NCBI GenBank assembly: GCA_913050185.1
Contig: CAJXBA010000007.1
Location: forward strand, 1-50,169
Source of the DNA: an uncultured Pelagibacteraceae bacterium
GTDB lineage: Bacteria; Pseudomonadota; Alphaproteobacteria; Pelagibacterales; Pelagibacteraceae
Length of the DNA: 50,169 bases
Direction: 5' to 3'
In this document: positions 15,352-23,111 of the stretch, in pieces
Numbering within the stretch: position 1 is the first letter of the stretch
How the letters are laid out: each line of letters starts with the position of its first letter
Made by a program: the position numbers and the translations under genes
The notes under the pieces: generated by a model
Databases searched by the model: none
What the model was told of the DNA's origin: nothing
What the model saw: the letters and a program-made list of their open reading frames with translations, nothing else

Positions 15352-15422
15352 GATTCAACTTTACGTTGAATTAGACTCTAAATTAATGAATCAGTCAAAC
15401 GTTGGTTTGAAAAAAATGAATC
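15352..15422. promoter_or_regulatory. Cluster of four GANTC methylation sites upstream of ccrM
   Basis: GANTC occurs at 15352-15356, 15374-15378, 15388-15392 and 15418-15422, four sites in 71 bases. From base composition roughly one per 350 bases would be expected. One site overlaps the -10 box, one lies at the -35 end of the spacer, one is in the leader and one is at the rnhB stop. A 7-base inverted repeat (ATTCAAC at 15353-15359, GTTGAAT at 15365-15371) overlaps the leader and the -10 box. The sites are the substrate of the gene they precede, which suggests feedback control. Confidence 0.7.
15370..15398 (-). promoter_or_regulatory. Predicted ccrM promoter
   Basis: Read on the minus strand, TTGACT (15393-15398, five of six matches to TTGACA) is followed after exactly 17 bases by TCTAAT (15370-15375, five of six matches to TATAAT). 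Expected transcription start is near 15363, giving a leader of about 17 bases to the ATG at 15346. The spacer begins with GATTC, and GAGTC runs into the first two bases of the -10 box. Confidence 0.6.
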
Positions 15423-16016
15423 TTATTGTGTTTCATGCGCCGCAGGACTCAAGATGTTGTGTACCGGTTTAAATTTTTTTCTATGATGCTTTGTAATTCC
15501 ATATTTTTTCAGTCCGCACAAATGATCAGCTGTGCCGTATCCAAAATTTTTATGCCAGTTATAATTTGGATATTTTTTCGATAATTTAATCATAAATAAA
15601 TCTCTCGATGCTTTTGCTACAATTGAAGCTGCGGCGATTGAAGTTATTTTTTCATCACCTTTAATAATAGTTTTGTATTTTATTTTAATTTCTTTGGGGG
15701 CAAACAATCCATCTATGTATGCTACCGAAGGCTTAAACTTTAATTTATTCAAAGCTCTTTTCATCGACAAAAGGGAGGCATTTAAAATATTAATTTTATT
15801 TATTTCATTAACACTTGCTGTTCCAATAGCATATATTGAATTTTTTTTTATATAATTGGCAATCAAAATTCTTTTTTTAAAAGGAATTTTTTTTGAATCT
15901 CTAATATCTTTTTTGTTAATATTTTTATTTAAAATTACAGCTGCAGCAAACACTGGTCCAGCCAAAGATCCTCTGCCCACCTCATCAACGCCAGCTATTT
16001 TATTTTTTTTGAACAA
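15423..16016 (-). CDS. rnhB: Ribonuclease HII
   Basis: A 197-residue RNase H2 that cuts at ribonucleotides embedded in DNA. The catalytic acids begin in AGVDEVGRGSLAGPV (D11, E12), with further blocks YIDGLFAP and KASRDLFM that include the third and fourth acids, and the substrate-sensing YNWHKNFGYGT. Length matches the family. It lies five bases after udg and 77 bases before the ccrM ATG. RNase HI is encoded in the same window, so both ribonucleotide-processing routes are present. Confidence 0.96.
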   Translation of the reverse strand: MFKKNKIAGVDEVGRGSLAGPVFAAAVILNKNINKKDIRDSKKIPFKKRILIANYIKKNSIYAIGTASVNEINKINILNASLLSMKRALNKLKFKPSVAYIDGLFAPKEIKIKYKTIIKGDEKITSIAAASIVAKASRDLFMIKLSKKYPNYNWHKNFGYGTADHLCGLKKYGITKHHRKKFKPVHNILSPAAHETQ

Positions 16017-16021
16017 TAATT

Positions 16022-16729
16022 TTATATTCTCAGACTCTTTAATTTATCTCTTACCATTTTTAGATCTATCCAGGCCATCTTTTTTTGATCTGGTTGTCGT
16101 AATAGAAATGCTGGATGAAATGAAGCTATTGTCCAAGGCCTAATAGAACCAACATCTTTTTGAATCCATTTACCCCTAGCTTTTGAAATAACTTCATTAT
16201 TTCCAATTAAAGTGTTTAGTGCTGTGCTTCCCAACAATATTAAGATTTTGGGATTTATTATTTCAATGTGACTTTTAAGAAAAGGCAGGTACCTTGCAAT
16301 TTCCATCTCTGTTGGACGTCTATTTGATGGTGGTCTATAATTTACAACGTTTGATATATAAACTTTTGTTCTATTTAATTGGATTGATTCTAACATTTTA
16401 TCCAACAATTGTCCTGCACGACCCACAAAAGGTATTCCTTTGGCATCTTCTTGTGCTCCAGGCCCTTCACCTACAATCATTATTTTTGCATCAATATTAC
16501 CATCTCCAAAGACCAGATTAGTAGCACTTTTTTTTAATTGGCAATTTTTAATTAACTGAATATTTTTTTTAAGTTTTTCTAGTTTTTGAAATTTCGTTCC
16601 TTTATAAGAAGCAGCCACAATATTATTCAGGTTTCTTTTTTGAGGTGTATTACTTAATAAAAGATTGCTATTAATTAAATTATAGTATTCGATAAGATCA
16701 ATTAGTTTTTGATTTAAATTTTTTTTCAT
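16022..16729 (-). CDS. Uracil-DNA glycosylase, family 4-like
   Basis: A 235-residue glycosylase that removes uracil from DNA. GEGPGAQEDAKGIPFVGRAG is the family motif 1, NVVNYRPPSNRRPT the middle block, and ASFHPAFLLRQP the second active-site motif with its histidine. Classical family 4 enzymes have four 4Fe-4S cysteines. Here only the first-region cysteine (KNCQLKK) remains, and the RPP block and the following helix (EIARYLPFL) have no cysteine, so the cluster is probably absent. Alphaproteobacterial members already show partial loss, so this is a further step in the same direction. It shares a unit with rnhB and probably ccrM, near mutY. Confidence 0.9.
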   Translation of the reverse strand: MKKNLNQKLIDLIEYYNLINSNLLLSNTPQKRNLNNIVAASYKGTKFQKLEKLKKNIQLIKNCQLKKSATNLVFGDGNIDAKIMIVGEGPGAQEDAKGIPFVGRAGQLLDKMLESIQLNRTKVYISNVVNYRPPSNRRPTEMEIARYLPFLKSHIEIINPKILILLGSTALNTLIGNNEVISKARGKWIQKDVGSIRPWTIASFHPAFLLRQPDQKKMAWIDLKMVRDKLKSLRI

Positions 16730-16744
16730 TTTATAAGGTACAAT

Positions 16745-18463
16745 ATGAAATATTTTATTAAAAAGATTTATTTAATCTTATTTTTCATAACAGCCTTATT
16801 ATATAATACTGAAAGTTTTAGTAAAAATGTTAAATTTAAATATTCTCAGGGCGACATATCGAATTATTTTTCAGGCATTGTATCTATAAATCAGAATTAT
16901 ACTACCACAGGTTTCAAATATTTAAATAAAGTTCGATTTTTGAAGAATAGTCATTACAATTTTAATGTACAATTTATTCGTACTCTTATACTGCTTGAAA
17001 AATTTGAAAAAGCATTCGCTTTTTCAAAAAATATATGGAAAGAAGACGAGCTATTTTTTGAAGCCGATTTATTATTAGGCTTAGATTATTTCATAAAAGA
17101 AAATTATCTAAAAGCGGAAAAACACTTTGAGAGATTGAATAACATCAGTCAATCAAATCTGTTTTTTAAAGATTTTTTGGGAAATATTTTGATATCTTGG
17201 GTTAAAGCATCCGAAAATAATATTAATGATAGCTTTGAGTTTTTAGATAAAATTCCAGATCATTATGATAGTTTAAAGCAAATACAAAATGCTTTTTTAC
17301 ATTGCCATTTCGATACATCAAAGACCGAAGTAGCTTTTGAAAAGTTGATCGATAATCCAAAAACTCGTTTTTCAAGATATAATTTCTTCTTGGCGAACTA
17401 TTTTATATCAAAAAATCAAAATATAGCTGGAAAAATACTAATTAGCAAAAGCAGAGATGCATATAATTCAAATTTACTTATCAAACAGGCTGAAAATTTT
17501 GTTCTAAATGGAAAAAATAACAATATAACAAATTTTTTTGATTGTAAAAATCCAAACGATGTAATTGCTGAGATTTTTTATGTGATAGCTAACTTATATT
17601 CCACTCAGGAAAATTATCAATTATCGAATTTTTATTTAAAAATTTCTCTTTTTCTCAATAATAAGTTTACACCCAACAAGACTCTTTTAGCAGAAAACTT
17701 TTATAATCAAAAAAAATACGAACTCTCAAAAAGAATATATAATTTACTTGAATCAATCGGTCCAGTTTATGGCTGGTATGGCGTAATTAATCGGGCAATA
17801 ATTTTATCTGAGACTGAAAGCAAGAGGCAGGCAGCATTAAGTTTAGAAAAAGAATTTAACTTATTATCGAATCCTAATTTTGAACATTATTATGAGTTAG
17901 CAAATTTTTATAAAGATAACGAATATTATAAAAAATCAATAAAATATTATTCTCTAGCCTTGGAAAGTATAAACCAGGACCATCCTTTACTTCCAAAAAT
18001 TTTGGATAGAAGAGGTACAAGTTATGAGAGATTGGGAGAGTGGAATAAGGCAGAAAAAGATCTTTTGAAATCTCTAGAAATATTACCAGATCAACCACAT
18101 GTATTAAATTATTTGGCTTATTCGTGGGTTGAAAAAGAAAATAACATCGAAAAAGCTTTGGAGATGCTTGAAAAAGCTACTAAGTTAAGAAAAAATGATG
18201 GATACATCATAGATTCACTTGGATGGGCCAATTACGCGAACAAAAATTATGTTGACGCAGAAAAATTCTTGCAAAGAGCCGTTGAATTAATGCCAATAGA
18301 TCCAATTATTAATGATCATTATGCGGATGTTCTGTGGATGCTAAACAAAAATATACAAGCAAGATATTTTTGGAAGTACGTTTTGAGCTTAGATGAAGCT
18401 GAACAAGAATTAAAAGATAATATAAGTAAGAAATTAATTTATGGTATTATAAAAAAATTATAA
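16745..18463 (+). CDS. Exported tetratricopeptide-repeat protein
   Basis: A 572-residue protein with an N-terminal signal peptide (KKIYLILFFITALLYN, about 5-20, then TESFS), so it is exported or outer-membrane linked. Most of the rest is alpha-helical repeats. Clear TPR units lie near the C-terminus (RRGTSYERLGEWNKAEKDLL, then units with YSWVEKENNIEKALEML and LGWANYANKNYVDAEKFL). The specific role is unknown; TPRs mediate protein-protein contacts. A TPR gene directly upstream of ispE is a recurrent alphaproteobacterial arrangement, and here the gap is only nine bases. It is divergent from udg with a 15-base gap. Confidence 0.85.
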   Translation: MKYFIKKIYLILFFITALLYNTESFSKNVKFKYSQGDISNYFSGIVSINQNYTTTGFKYLNKVRFLKNSHYNFNVQFIRTLILLEKFEKAFAFSKNIWKEDELFFEADLLLGLDYFIKENYLKAEKHFERLNNISQSNLFFKDFLGNILISWVKASENNINDSFEFLDKIPDHYDSLKQIQNAFLHCHFDTSKTEVAFEKLIDNPKTRFSRYNFFLANYFISKNQNIAGKILISKSRDAYNSNLLIKQAENFVLNGKNNNITNFFDCKNPNDVIAEIFYVIANLYSTQENYQLSNFYLKISLFLNNKFTPNKTLLAENFYNQKKYELSKRIYNLLESIGPVYGWYGVINRAIILSETESKRQAALSLEKEFNLLSNPNFEHYYELANFYKDNEYYKKSIKYYSLALESINQDHPLLPKILDRRGTSYERLGEWNKAEKDLLKSLEILPDQPHVLNYLAYSWVEKENNIEKALEMLEKATKLRKNDGYIIDSLGWANYANKNYVDAEKFLQRAVELMPIDPIINDHYADVLWMLNKNIQARYFWKYVLSLDEAEQELKDNISKKLIYGIIKKL

Positions 18464-18472
18464 TTTAACCTT

Positions 18473-19336
18473 GTGAAAAAATTTAGAATAAAATCTTTTT
18501 GCAAAATTAATTTAACACTAAAAGTTTTTAAAAGATTTAAAACCAATTATCATAATATTGAATCTTTAATAACTTTTTGCAATTTATACGACGTAATCAC
18601 GGTAAGAAAAATCAAGGGTTTAAGTGATAAAATAAAATTTTCTGGAAAATTTAAAAATAAGATCAATAAAAAATCAAATACGATAACCAAAGTTTTGCAC
18701 TTATTAAGAGAAAGGAATTTTTTCAAAGACCAGGCATTTAAGATAGATATACAAAAAAATATACCTCACGGCTCAGGTTTAGGTGGAGGCTCATCAAACG
18801 CAGCTAGTTTATTGAACTTTTTTAATTCAAAAATGGATTTAAAAATAAACAAAACTCTTCTAAACAAAATAGCACGTCAAATCGGTTTTGACGTACCTAT
18901 TAACTTAGAAAAGAAAAACACTTTGTTAACTAATAAGGAAGGTAAAATTTTAAGACTCAATAATAAATTTCGATTGAATATTTTAATTGTTTATCCCAAT
19001 ATAATTTGTTCAACAAGAAAAATATTTACAAGAAATAAAAAATTTACTCTTTCAAAATCTCAATCAAATTATTATACAAAAAATAAAAAAAAATTAATTA
19101 ATTTTCTAAAAAAAGAAAGAAATGATCTTGAAGAAATTGTCGTAAAGTTTTATCCTAAAGTTGGCAAGATTATAGATTTTATAAGATTACAAAACGATTG
19201 TTACTTCTCGAGAATCACTGGATCAGGATCGGCTTGCATAGGAATATTTTCCAATCAGAAATCTGCAGTTTCTGCTAAAAAGTTGATTAGATCAAAATTT
19301 CCAAACCATTGGTGTTTTGTATCAAAAACTATATAA
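18473..19336 (+). CDS. ispE: 4-diphosphocytidyl-2-C-methyl-D-erythritol kinase
   Basis: A 287-residue GHMP kinase that phosphorylates CDP-methylerythritol in the MEP isoprenoid pathway. The catalytic lysine is K11 (FCKINLTLKV). The ATP-binding glycine-rich loop is PHGSGLGGGSSNAA at 98-111, the catalytic aspartate follows in GFDVPINL, and TGSGSACIGIF is the third motif. Translation begins at a GTG at 18473; no ATG gives a full domain. The gene is strongly lysine- and asparagine-rich, typical of AT-driven drift. It follows the TPR gene by nine bases and is followed by tRNA-Gln. Confidence 0.95.
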   Translation: MKKFRIKSFCKINLTLKVFKRFKTNYHNIESLITFCNLYDVITVRKIKGLSDKIKFSGKFKNKINKKSNTITKVLHLLRERNFFKDQAFKIDIQKNIPHGSGLGGGSSNAASLLNFFNSKMDLKINKTLLNKIARQIGFDVPINLEKKNTLLTNKEGKILRLNNKFRLNILIVYPNIICSTRKIFTRNKKFTLSKSQSNYYTKNKKKLINFLKKERNDLEEIVVKFYPKVGKIIDFIRLQNDCYFSRITGSGSACIGIFSNQKSAVSAKKLIRSKFPNHWCFVSKTI

Positions 19337-19373
19337 GTTTAATCATATGTGATATATCTCAGTGCTATATTTT

Positions 19374-19447
19374 TGGGGCGTAGCCAAGCGGTAAGGCAGT
19401 GGTTTTTGGTACCACCATCCTAGGTTCGAATCCTAGCGCCCCAGCCA
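19374..19447 (+). tRNA. tRNA-Gln (anticodon TTG), CCA encoded
   Basis: A complete 74-base cloverleaf. The 7-bp acceptor stem is TGGGGCG with CGCCCCA. The D-arm is GCC-AAGCGGTAA-GGC, the anticodon arm GTGGT-TTTTGGT-ACCAC with anticodon TTG, and the T-arm CTAGG-TTCGAAT-CCTAG, followed by GCCA. The U1-A72 first pair is the glutamine identity feature known from E. coli. The 3' CCA is encoded in DNA. It lies 37 bases after ispE, with no convincing own promoter, and its last base is four bases before the cca start codon, so it is probably cut out of a polycistronic transcript. Confidence 0.97.
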
Positions 19448-19451
19448 AAAA

Positions 19452-20735
19452 ATGTTTAAAAAATTAAAAAAAATTATATCAAAAACTGATAGATCTCTTT
19501 TTAAAAAGTTTGGGTCGGATAAAAGTCTTAAATTATTAGAAAACATGACGGAGGCTCGAACAATTTTTTCTTATCTTAATGAAATTGGAGAAGAGAGCAA
19601 AGTTAGATTTGTGGGTGGATGTGTGAGGAAGTCACTTTGTGGAGAGTACATCGATGATATTGATTTGGCAACTTCTCTTGAACCGAATGAGGTAAAAAAA
19701 AAACTTGACAAAAATGATGTTAAAGTTATGGACACTGGAATCTCTTATGGAACAGTAACGGCAATTGTAAATAAAAAAAAATTTGAAATTACAACTTTAA
19801 GGAAGGATGTTTCAACAGACGGAAGACATGCTAGAGTAGAATTTACTAGAAATTGGGAGCAGGATGCCTCTCGAAGAGATTTTACAATAAATGCAATATA
19901 TGCAGATTTGGACGGTCGAATTCTTGACCCTCTAAATGGAGTATTGGATTTACAAAATGGCAGGATAAATTTTATTGGTTCTCCCGAGGAAAGAATACAA
20001 GAAGATTATTTACGTATCTTACGATACTTTAGATTTTTTGCACAGTATAGTAAAACAAATTGTGACCAAAATACTATTCAATCTATTAAGAAGAATATTG
20101 ATGGAATAAATAAAATTTCTAAAGAAAGAATCTTCGATGAATTAAAAAAAATTTTGTCATTAAAAAATGTTTATAATTTATTTAAAAACAATCAATCAAA
20201 AGAAATCATTTTAAATATATTTCCTGAATTCAAATATCCAGAAAGATTAGATAAGATTAGTAATTTAGATCAAAATCTAAGAGAGAAATATGATAATTTT
20301 TTGATTTTAGCATTGCTCTTGGTAGATCAATCTAATAATCATGAATATTTTTGCCATAAATATAAAACGTCAAAGAGTATTGAAAATAGACTTAATAATA
20401 TTTCGAAGAATTTAGAAAATCTTAAGAATAAGCAATTTTATTCAGAAGAAAATATTAAAAAATTAATATATTTATCAGATAAGTATTACGTGAGAGATCT
20501 GTTACTTTTTTCAATATGCATAAATAGCAAGATTAAAACTTTAAATGTTGAGAGATTAATAGATTATGCTGAAGTTTGTAAAATACCGAAATTTCCTATT
20601 TCTGGAGATTATTTAAAGAAACACGGATATGAATCCGGGGCAAAACTTGGCAAAGTTCTCAAATCGCTAGAAGAGAAATGGATTGCAGAAAATTTCAATC
20701 TTGATGAAAAAGTTTTAAAAAAAATAATTAAATAA
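19452..20735 (+). CDS. cca: CCA tRNA nucleotidyltransferase
   Basis: A 427-residue class II nucleotidyltransferase of the poly(A) polymerase/CCA enzyme family, which adds or repairs the 3' CCA of tRNAs. The head has VRFVGGCVRKSL (51-62), catalytic D69-I-D71 (YIDDIDLATS), and the flexible-loop region ISYGTVTAIV. The template-reading block is QDASRRDFTINAIY near 133-147, followed by helical neck and body. The ATG at 19452 gives a 31-residue basic N-terminal extension. An internal ATG at 19545 (MTEARTIFSYL) would also give a complete enzyme and lies further from the tRNA. The alternative poly(A) polymerase call is less likely given the CCA-type RRDFTINA block. Confidence 0.9.
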   Translation: MFKKLKKIISKTDRSLFKKFGSDKSLKLLENMTEARTIFSYLNEIGEESKVRFVGGCVRKSLCGEYIDDIDLATSLEPNEVKKKLDKNDVKVMDTGISYGTVTAIVNKKKFEITTLRKDVSTDGRHARVEFTRNWEQDASRRDFTINAIYADLDGRILDPLNGVLDLQNGRINFIGSPEERIQEDYLRILRYFRFFAQYSKTNCDQNTIQSIKKNIDGINKISKERIFDELKKILSLKNVYNLFKNNQSKEIILNIFPEFKYPERLDKISNLDQNLREKYDNFLILALLLVDQSNNHEYFCHKYKTSKSIENRLNNISKNLENLKNKQFYSEENIKKLIYLSDKYYVRDLLLFSICINSKIKTLNVERLIDYAEVCKIPKFPISGDYLKKHGYESGAKLGKVLKSLEEKWIAENFNLDEKVLKKIIK

Positions 20736-20747
20736 AACTAATTAAAG

Positions 20748-21224
20748 TTAAATATATTCAACTTCCAGTATTTCAAAATTTTTTTCACCAGCTGGTGTTG
20801 TGACTGTTATTGTTTCTTTTTTCTTTCTTCCTATCAAAGACTTGCCAATTGGAGATCTAAAATAAATGTAATTTTTAGTGATGTCAGCTTCATCTTTGCC
20901 GACTATTTTATAAGTTTTTTTGATATTAATTTCTAAATCAATTAAATGAACCGTTGAACCAAATATTACATTATCTTTTTTTTCTAGTTTTGTTACATCA
21001 ATAATATTTGCTCTAGCTATTAAATCATTTATTTCATTTATTCTGCTCTCAACTTTTGATTGTTCTTCTTTTGCAGCGTGATATTCCGCATTTTCTTTTA
21101 AATCACCATGTCCTCTAGCCTCTGCAATTGCCTCAACTATTTTGGGTCGTTTAATATTTTTTAATTCTTCTAACTCTTTTTTTAATTTTTCAAGTCCTTG
21201 AAATGTTATTGGTTCTTTTTCCAT
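20748..21224 (-). CDS. greA: Transcription elongation factor GreA
   Basis: A 158-residue factor that enters the RNA polymerase secondary channel and triggers cleavage of backtracked RNA. The N-terminal coiled coil carries the tip acids in ARGHGDLKENAEYHAAKEEQ. The C-terminal FKBP-like domain ends with the conserved SPIGKSLIGRKKKETITVTTPAGEKNFEI. Length is standard. It follows hemF by four bases in the trmL-hemF-greA unit and converges on cca with a 12-base gap. Confidence 0.97.
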   Translation of the reverse strand: MEKEPITFQGLEKLKKELEELKNIKRPKIVEAIAEARGHGDLKENAEYHAAKEEQSKVESRINEINDLIARANIIDVTKLEKKDNVIFGSTVHLIDLEINIKKTYKIVGKDEADITKNYIYFRSPIGKSLIGRKKKETITVTTPAGEKNFEILEVEYI

Positions 21225-21228
21225 AAAA

Positions 21229-22038
21229 TTATTTCCACTTTGCTGTTGGTGGCATAGACATTAATATAGCTTCTGGATAACCCCCGCTGTTTAAACCAAA
21301 TTTTGTGCCTCGATCATATAATAGATTAAACTCAACATATCTTCCTCGTTTCAATAATTGAATTTTTTTTTCTTTTTGTGTCCATTTTAAAAGCATTTTC
21401 TTTCTCATGATTTTTTTAACAAGATAAACAAAAGTAATACCTACATCTTTAATAAATGCAAAATCTTTTTTCCAATTATTCATTTTATAATCAAAAAAGA
21501 TACCGCCTACACCACGAGCTTCCTTTCTATGAGGAAGATAAAAATATTCATCACACCATTTTTTATATTTTGGATAATATTTTTTATTGTGAAGATTGCA
21601 CATTTTTTTTATCGTGCTATGAAAATATTTTTTTTCTTTATTATCGGTAAGACAAGGCGTCACATCCATGCCACCTCCAAACCAATTTTTTTGTGTACAG
21701 ATAAATCTAGTGTTGAAATGCATAGCAGGAACCTTAGGATTATTAGGATGAAATACCACCGAAACACCCGAAGACCAAAAATTAGTACTACTCTTTGTCC
21801 CTGGAATTGTTTTTGCAAATTCCTTAGGGAATTTGCCCGTTACATTTGAAAAAGCAACACCTCCTTTTTCAATTACTTTACCTTTTATAGTTCTATATTC
21901 ACCGTGTTTCCATTTGTTCTTTTTAAATTTTATATTGGAACCATACTCTTTTTCTAATTGTTCAACACTATCACAAATTAAATTTTGTAATTCAACAAAC
22001 CATTCTTTTGTTAATTTTTGTTTTTTTTCTATTTTCAT
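21229..22038 (-). CDS. hemF: Oxygen-dependent coproporphyrinogen III oxidase
   Basis: A 269-residue aerobic heme-synthesis enzyme that oxidatively decarboxylates coproporphyrinogen III to protoporphyrinogen IX. Family blocks are SVVFHPNNPKVPAMHFNTRF, the GGGMDVTPCL loop, EARGVGGIFFDY, and the C-terminal RGRYVEFNLLYDRGTKFGL followed by SGGYPEAILMSMPP. It is slightly shorter than the usual 280-305 residues but has all core blocks. It shares a unit with trmL and greA. Oxygen dependence fits an aerobic marine life and the oxidase genes here. Confidence 0.96.
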   Translation of the reverse strand: MKIEKKQKLTKEWFVELQNLICDSVEQLEKEYGSNIKFKKNKWKHGEYRTIKGKVIEKGGVAFSNVTGKFPKEFAKTIPGTKSSTNFWSSGVSVVFHPNNPKVPAMHFNTRFICTQKNWFGGGMDVTPCLTDNKEKKYFHSTIKKMCNLHNKKYYPKYKKWCDEYFYLPHRKEARGVGGIFFDYKMNNWKKDFAFIKDVGITFVYLVKKIMRKKMLLKWTQKEKKIQLLKRGRYVEFNLLYDRGTKFGLNSGGYPEAILMSMPPTAKWK

Positions 22039-22042
22039 ATTT

Positions 22043-22492
22043 TTATAAATTAGAATTTTGTCTTAAAGCTTCTGATAAAGTTATGGCCACAGCCATTCCA
22101 ACGTTAAGCGATCTTGCATTTCTTTTTAAAGGTATCTTTAATTTTTGATAACAATTATTATGTACTATTTTCGGAACACCCTGGCTTTCTCTACCAAAAA
22201 GAATTGTGTCTTTTAGATTAAATTTAAAATTATTATAATTTTTTTTTGCCTTAGTGGTCATAAGTACAACTCTTGAATTTTTCTTCCTAATTAAAAATTT
22301 TTCATACGAACTGTAAATTATTATTTTACTTTTATCTAAATAATCCATAGCAACTCTTTTTAATTTTTTATCATCAATATGAAAACCACAAGGTTCGATT
22401 ATTTCAAGAGTTGTATCAAAACATGAGCATAGGCGAATTATAGCAGCAGTATTTTGAGGTATATCAGGTTGATATAAAGCAATATTAAACAT
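22043..22492 (-). CDS. trmL: tRNA (cytidine(34)-2'-O)-methyltransferase TrmL
   Basis: A 149-residue SPOUT methyltransferase with the short single-domain build of TrmL/YibK. The start FNIALYQPDIPQNTAAIIRLC matches the family's N-terminal block. DTILFGRESQGVPKIV is motif 2, and IPLKRNARSLNVGMAVAITLSEALRQ forms the trefoil-knot SAM site. TrmL methylates the wobble base of certain leucine tRNAs. It heads the unit with hemF and greA. The 99-base divergent gap to petA is AT-rich and must carry both promoters. Confidence 0.93.
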   Translation of the reverse strand: MFNIALYQPDIPQNTAAIIRLCSCFDTTLEIIEPCGFHIDDKKLKRVAMDYLDKSKIIIYSSYEKFLIRKKNSRVVLMTTKAKKNYNNFKFNLKDTILFGRESQGVPKIVHNNCYQKLKIPLKRNARSLNVGMAVAITLSEALRQNSNL

Positions 22493-22591
22493 TGTTTATT
22501 CGTGTGTTAATTTATGTGTCATTCTGACCCTAGCAAATTTATATTAATTGTAATTAATTCATAATATATATTAAATAGAAAATTCGAATCT

Positions 22592-23104
22592 ATGAGCAAT
22601 GAAATTAAGTCAAAAAGAAGAGATTTTCTCTTTACGGCTACCTATACAATAGGTGCCGTTGGAGTGGGCGCGGCTATTTGGCCTTTAGTAGATCAAATGA
22701 ATCCTGATTCTTCTGTAAAAGCTTTATCAACTACAGAAGTTGATGTTAGCAGTGTCGAACCGGGAAAAACTATAACAGTATTATGGAGAGGGAAACCAAT
22801 ATTTATTAGAAGAAGAACTAAAAGTGAAATTGATGAAGCGGCAGCAGTCAATTTGAAAGATTTAAAAGATCCAGAAAAAGATTCGGATAGAGCTAAAAAT
22901 CCAGAATGGCTAGTAATGGTTGGCGTTTGCACTCACCTTGGTTGCGTTCCTTTGGGAGACAGGGGAGATTATAAAGCATGGTTCTGTCCTTGCCATGGTT
23001 CACATTATGATACATCAGGCAGAATTAGAAAAGGTCCCGCTCCAACAAATTTAGAAATACCTAAATATGAATTTGTTGACAACAAAACAATTAAAATAGG
23101 TTAA
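22592..23104 (+). CDS. petA: Cytochrome bc1 Rieske iron-sulfur subunit
   Basis: A 170-residue subunit that takes electrons from ubiquinol and passes them to cytochrome c1. A twin-arginine signal anchor is visible ([23 protein letters not shown]). The 2Fe-2S ligands are C113 and H115 (CTHLGC) and C132 and H135 (CPCHGSH), with C118 and C134 forming the stabilising disulfide. It is first in the petABC operon, with a seven-base gap to the petB ATG. A GAATC methylation-type site lies at 22586-22590, one base before the start codon. Confidence 0.97.
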   Translation: MSNEIKSKRRDFLFTATYTIGAVGVGAAIWPLVDQMNPDSSVKALSTTEVDVSSVEPGKTITVLWRGKPIFIRRRTKSEIDEAAAVNLKDLKDPEKDSDRAKNPEWLVMVGVCTHLGCVPLGDRGDYKAWFCPCHGSHYDTSGRIRKGPAPTNLEIPKYEFVDNKTIKIG

Positions 23105-23111
23105 ATTGATT

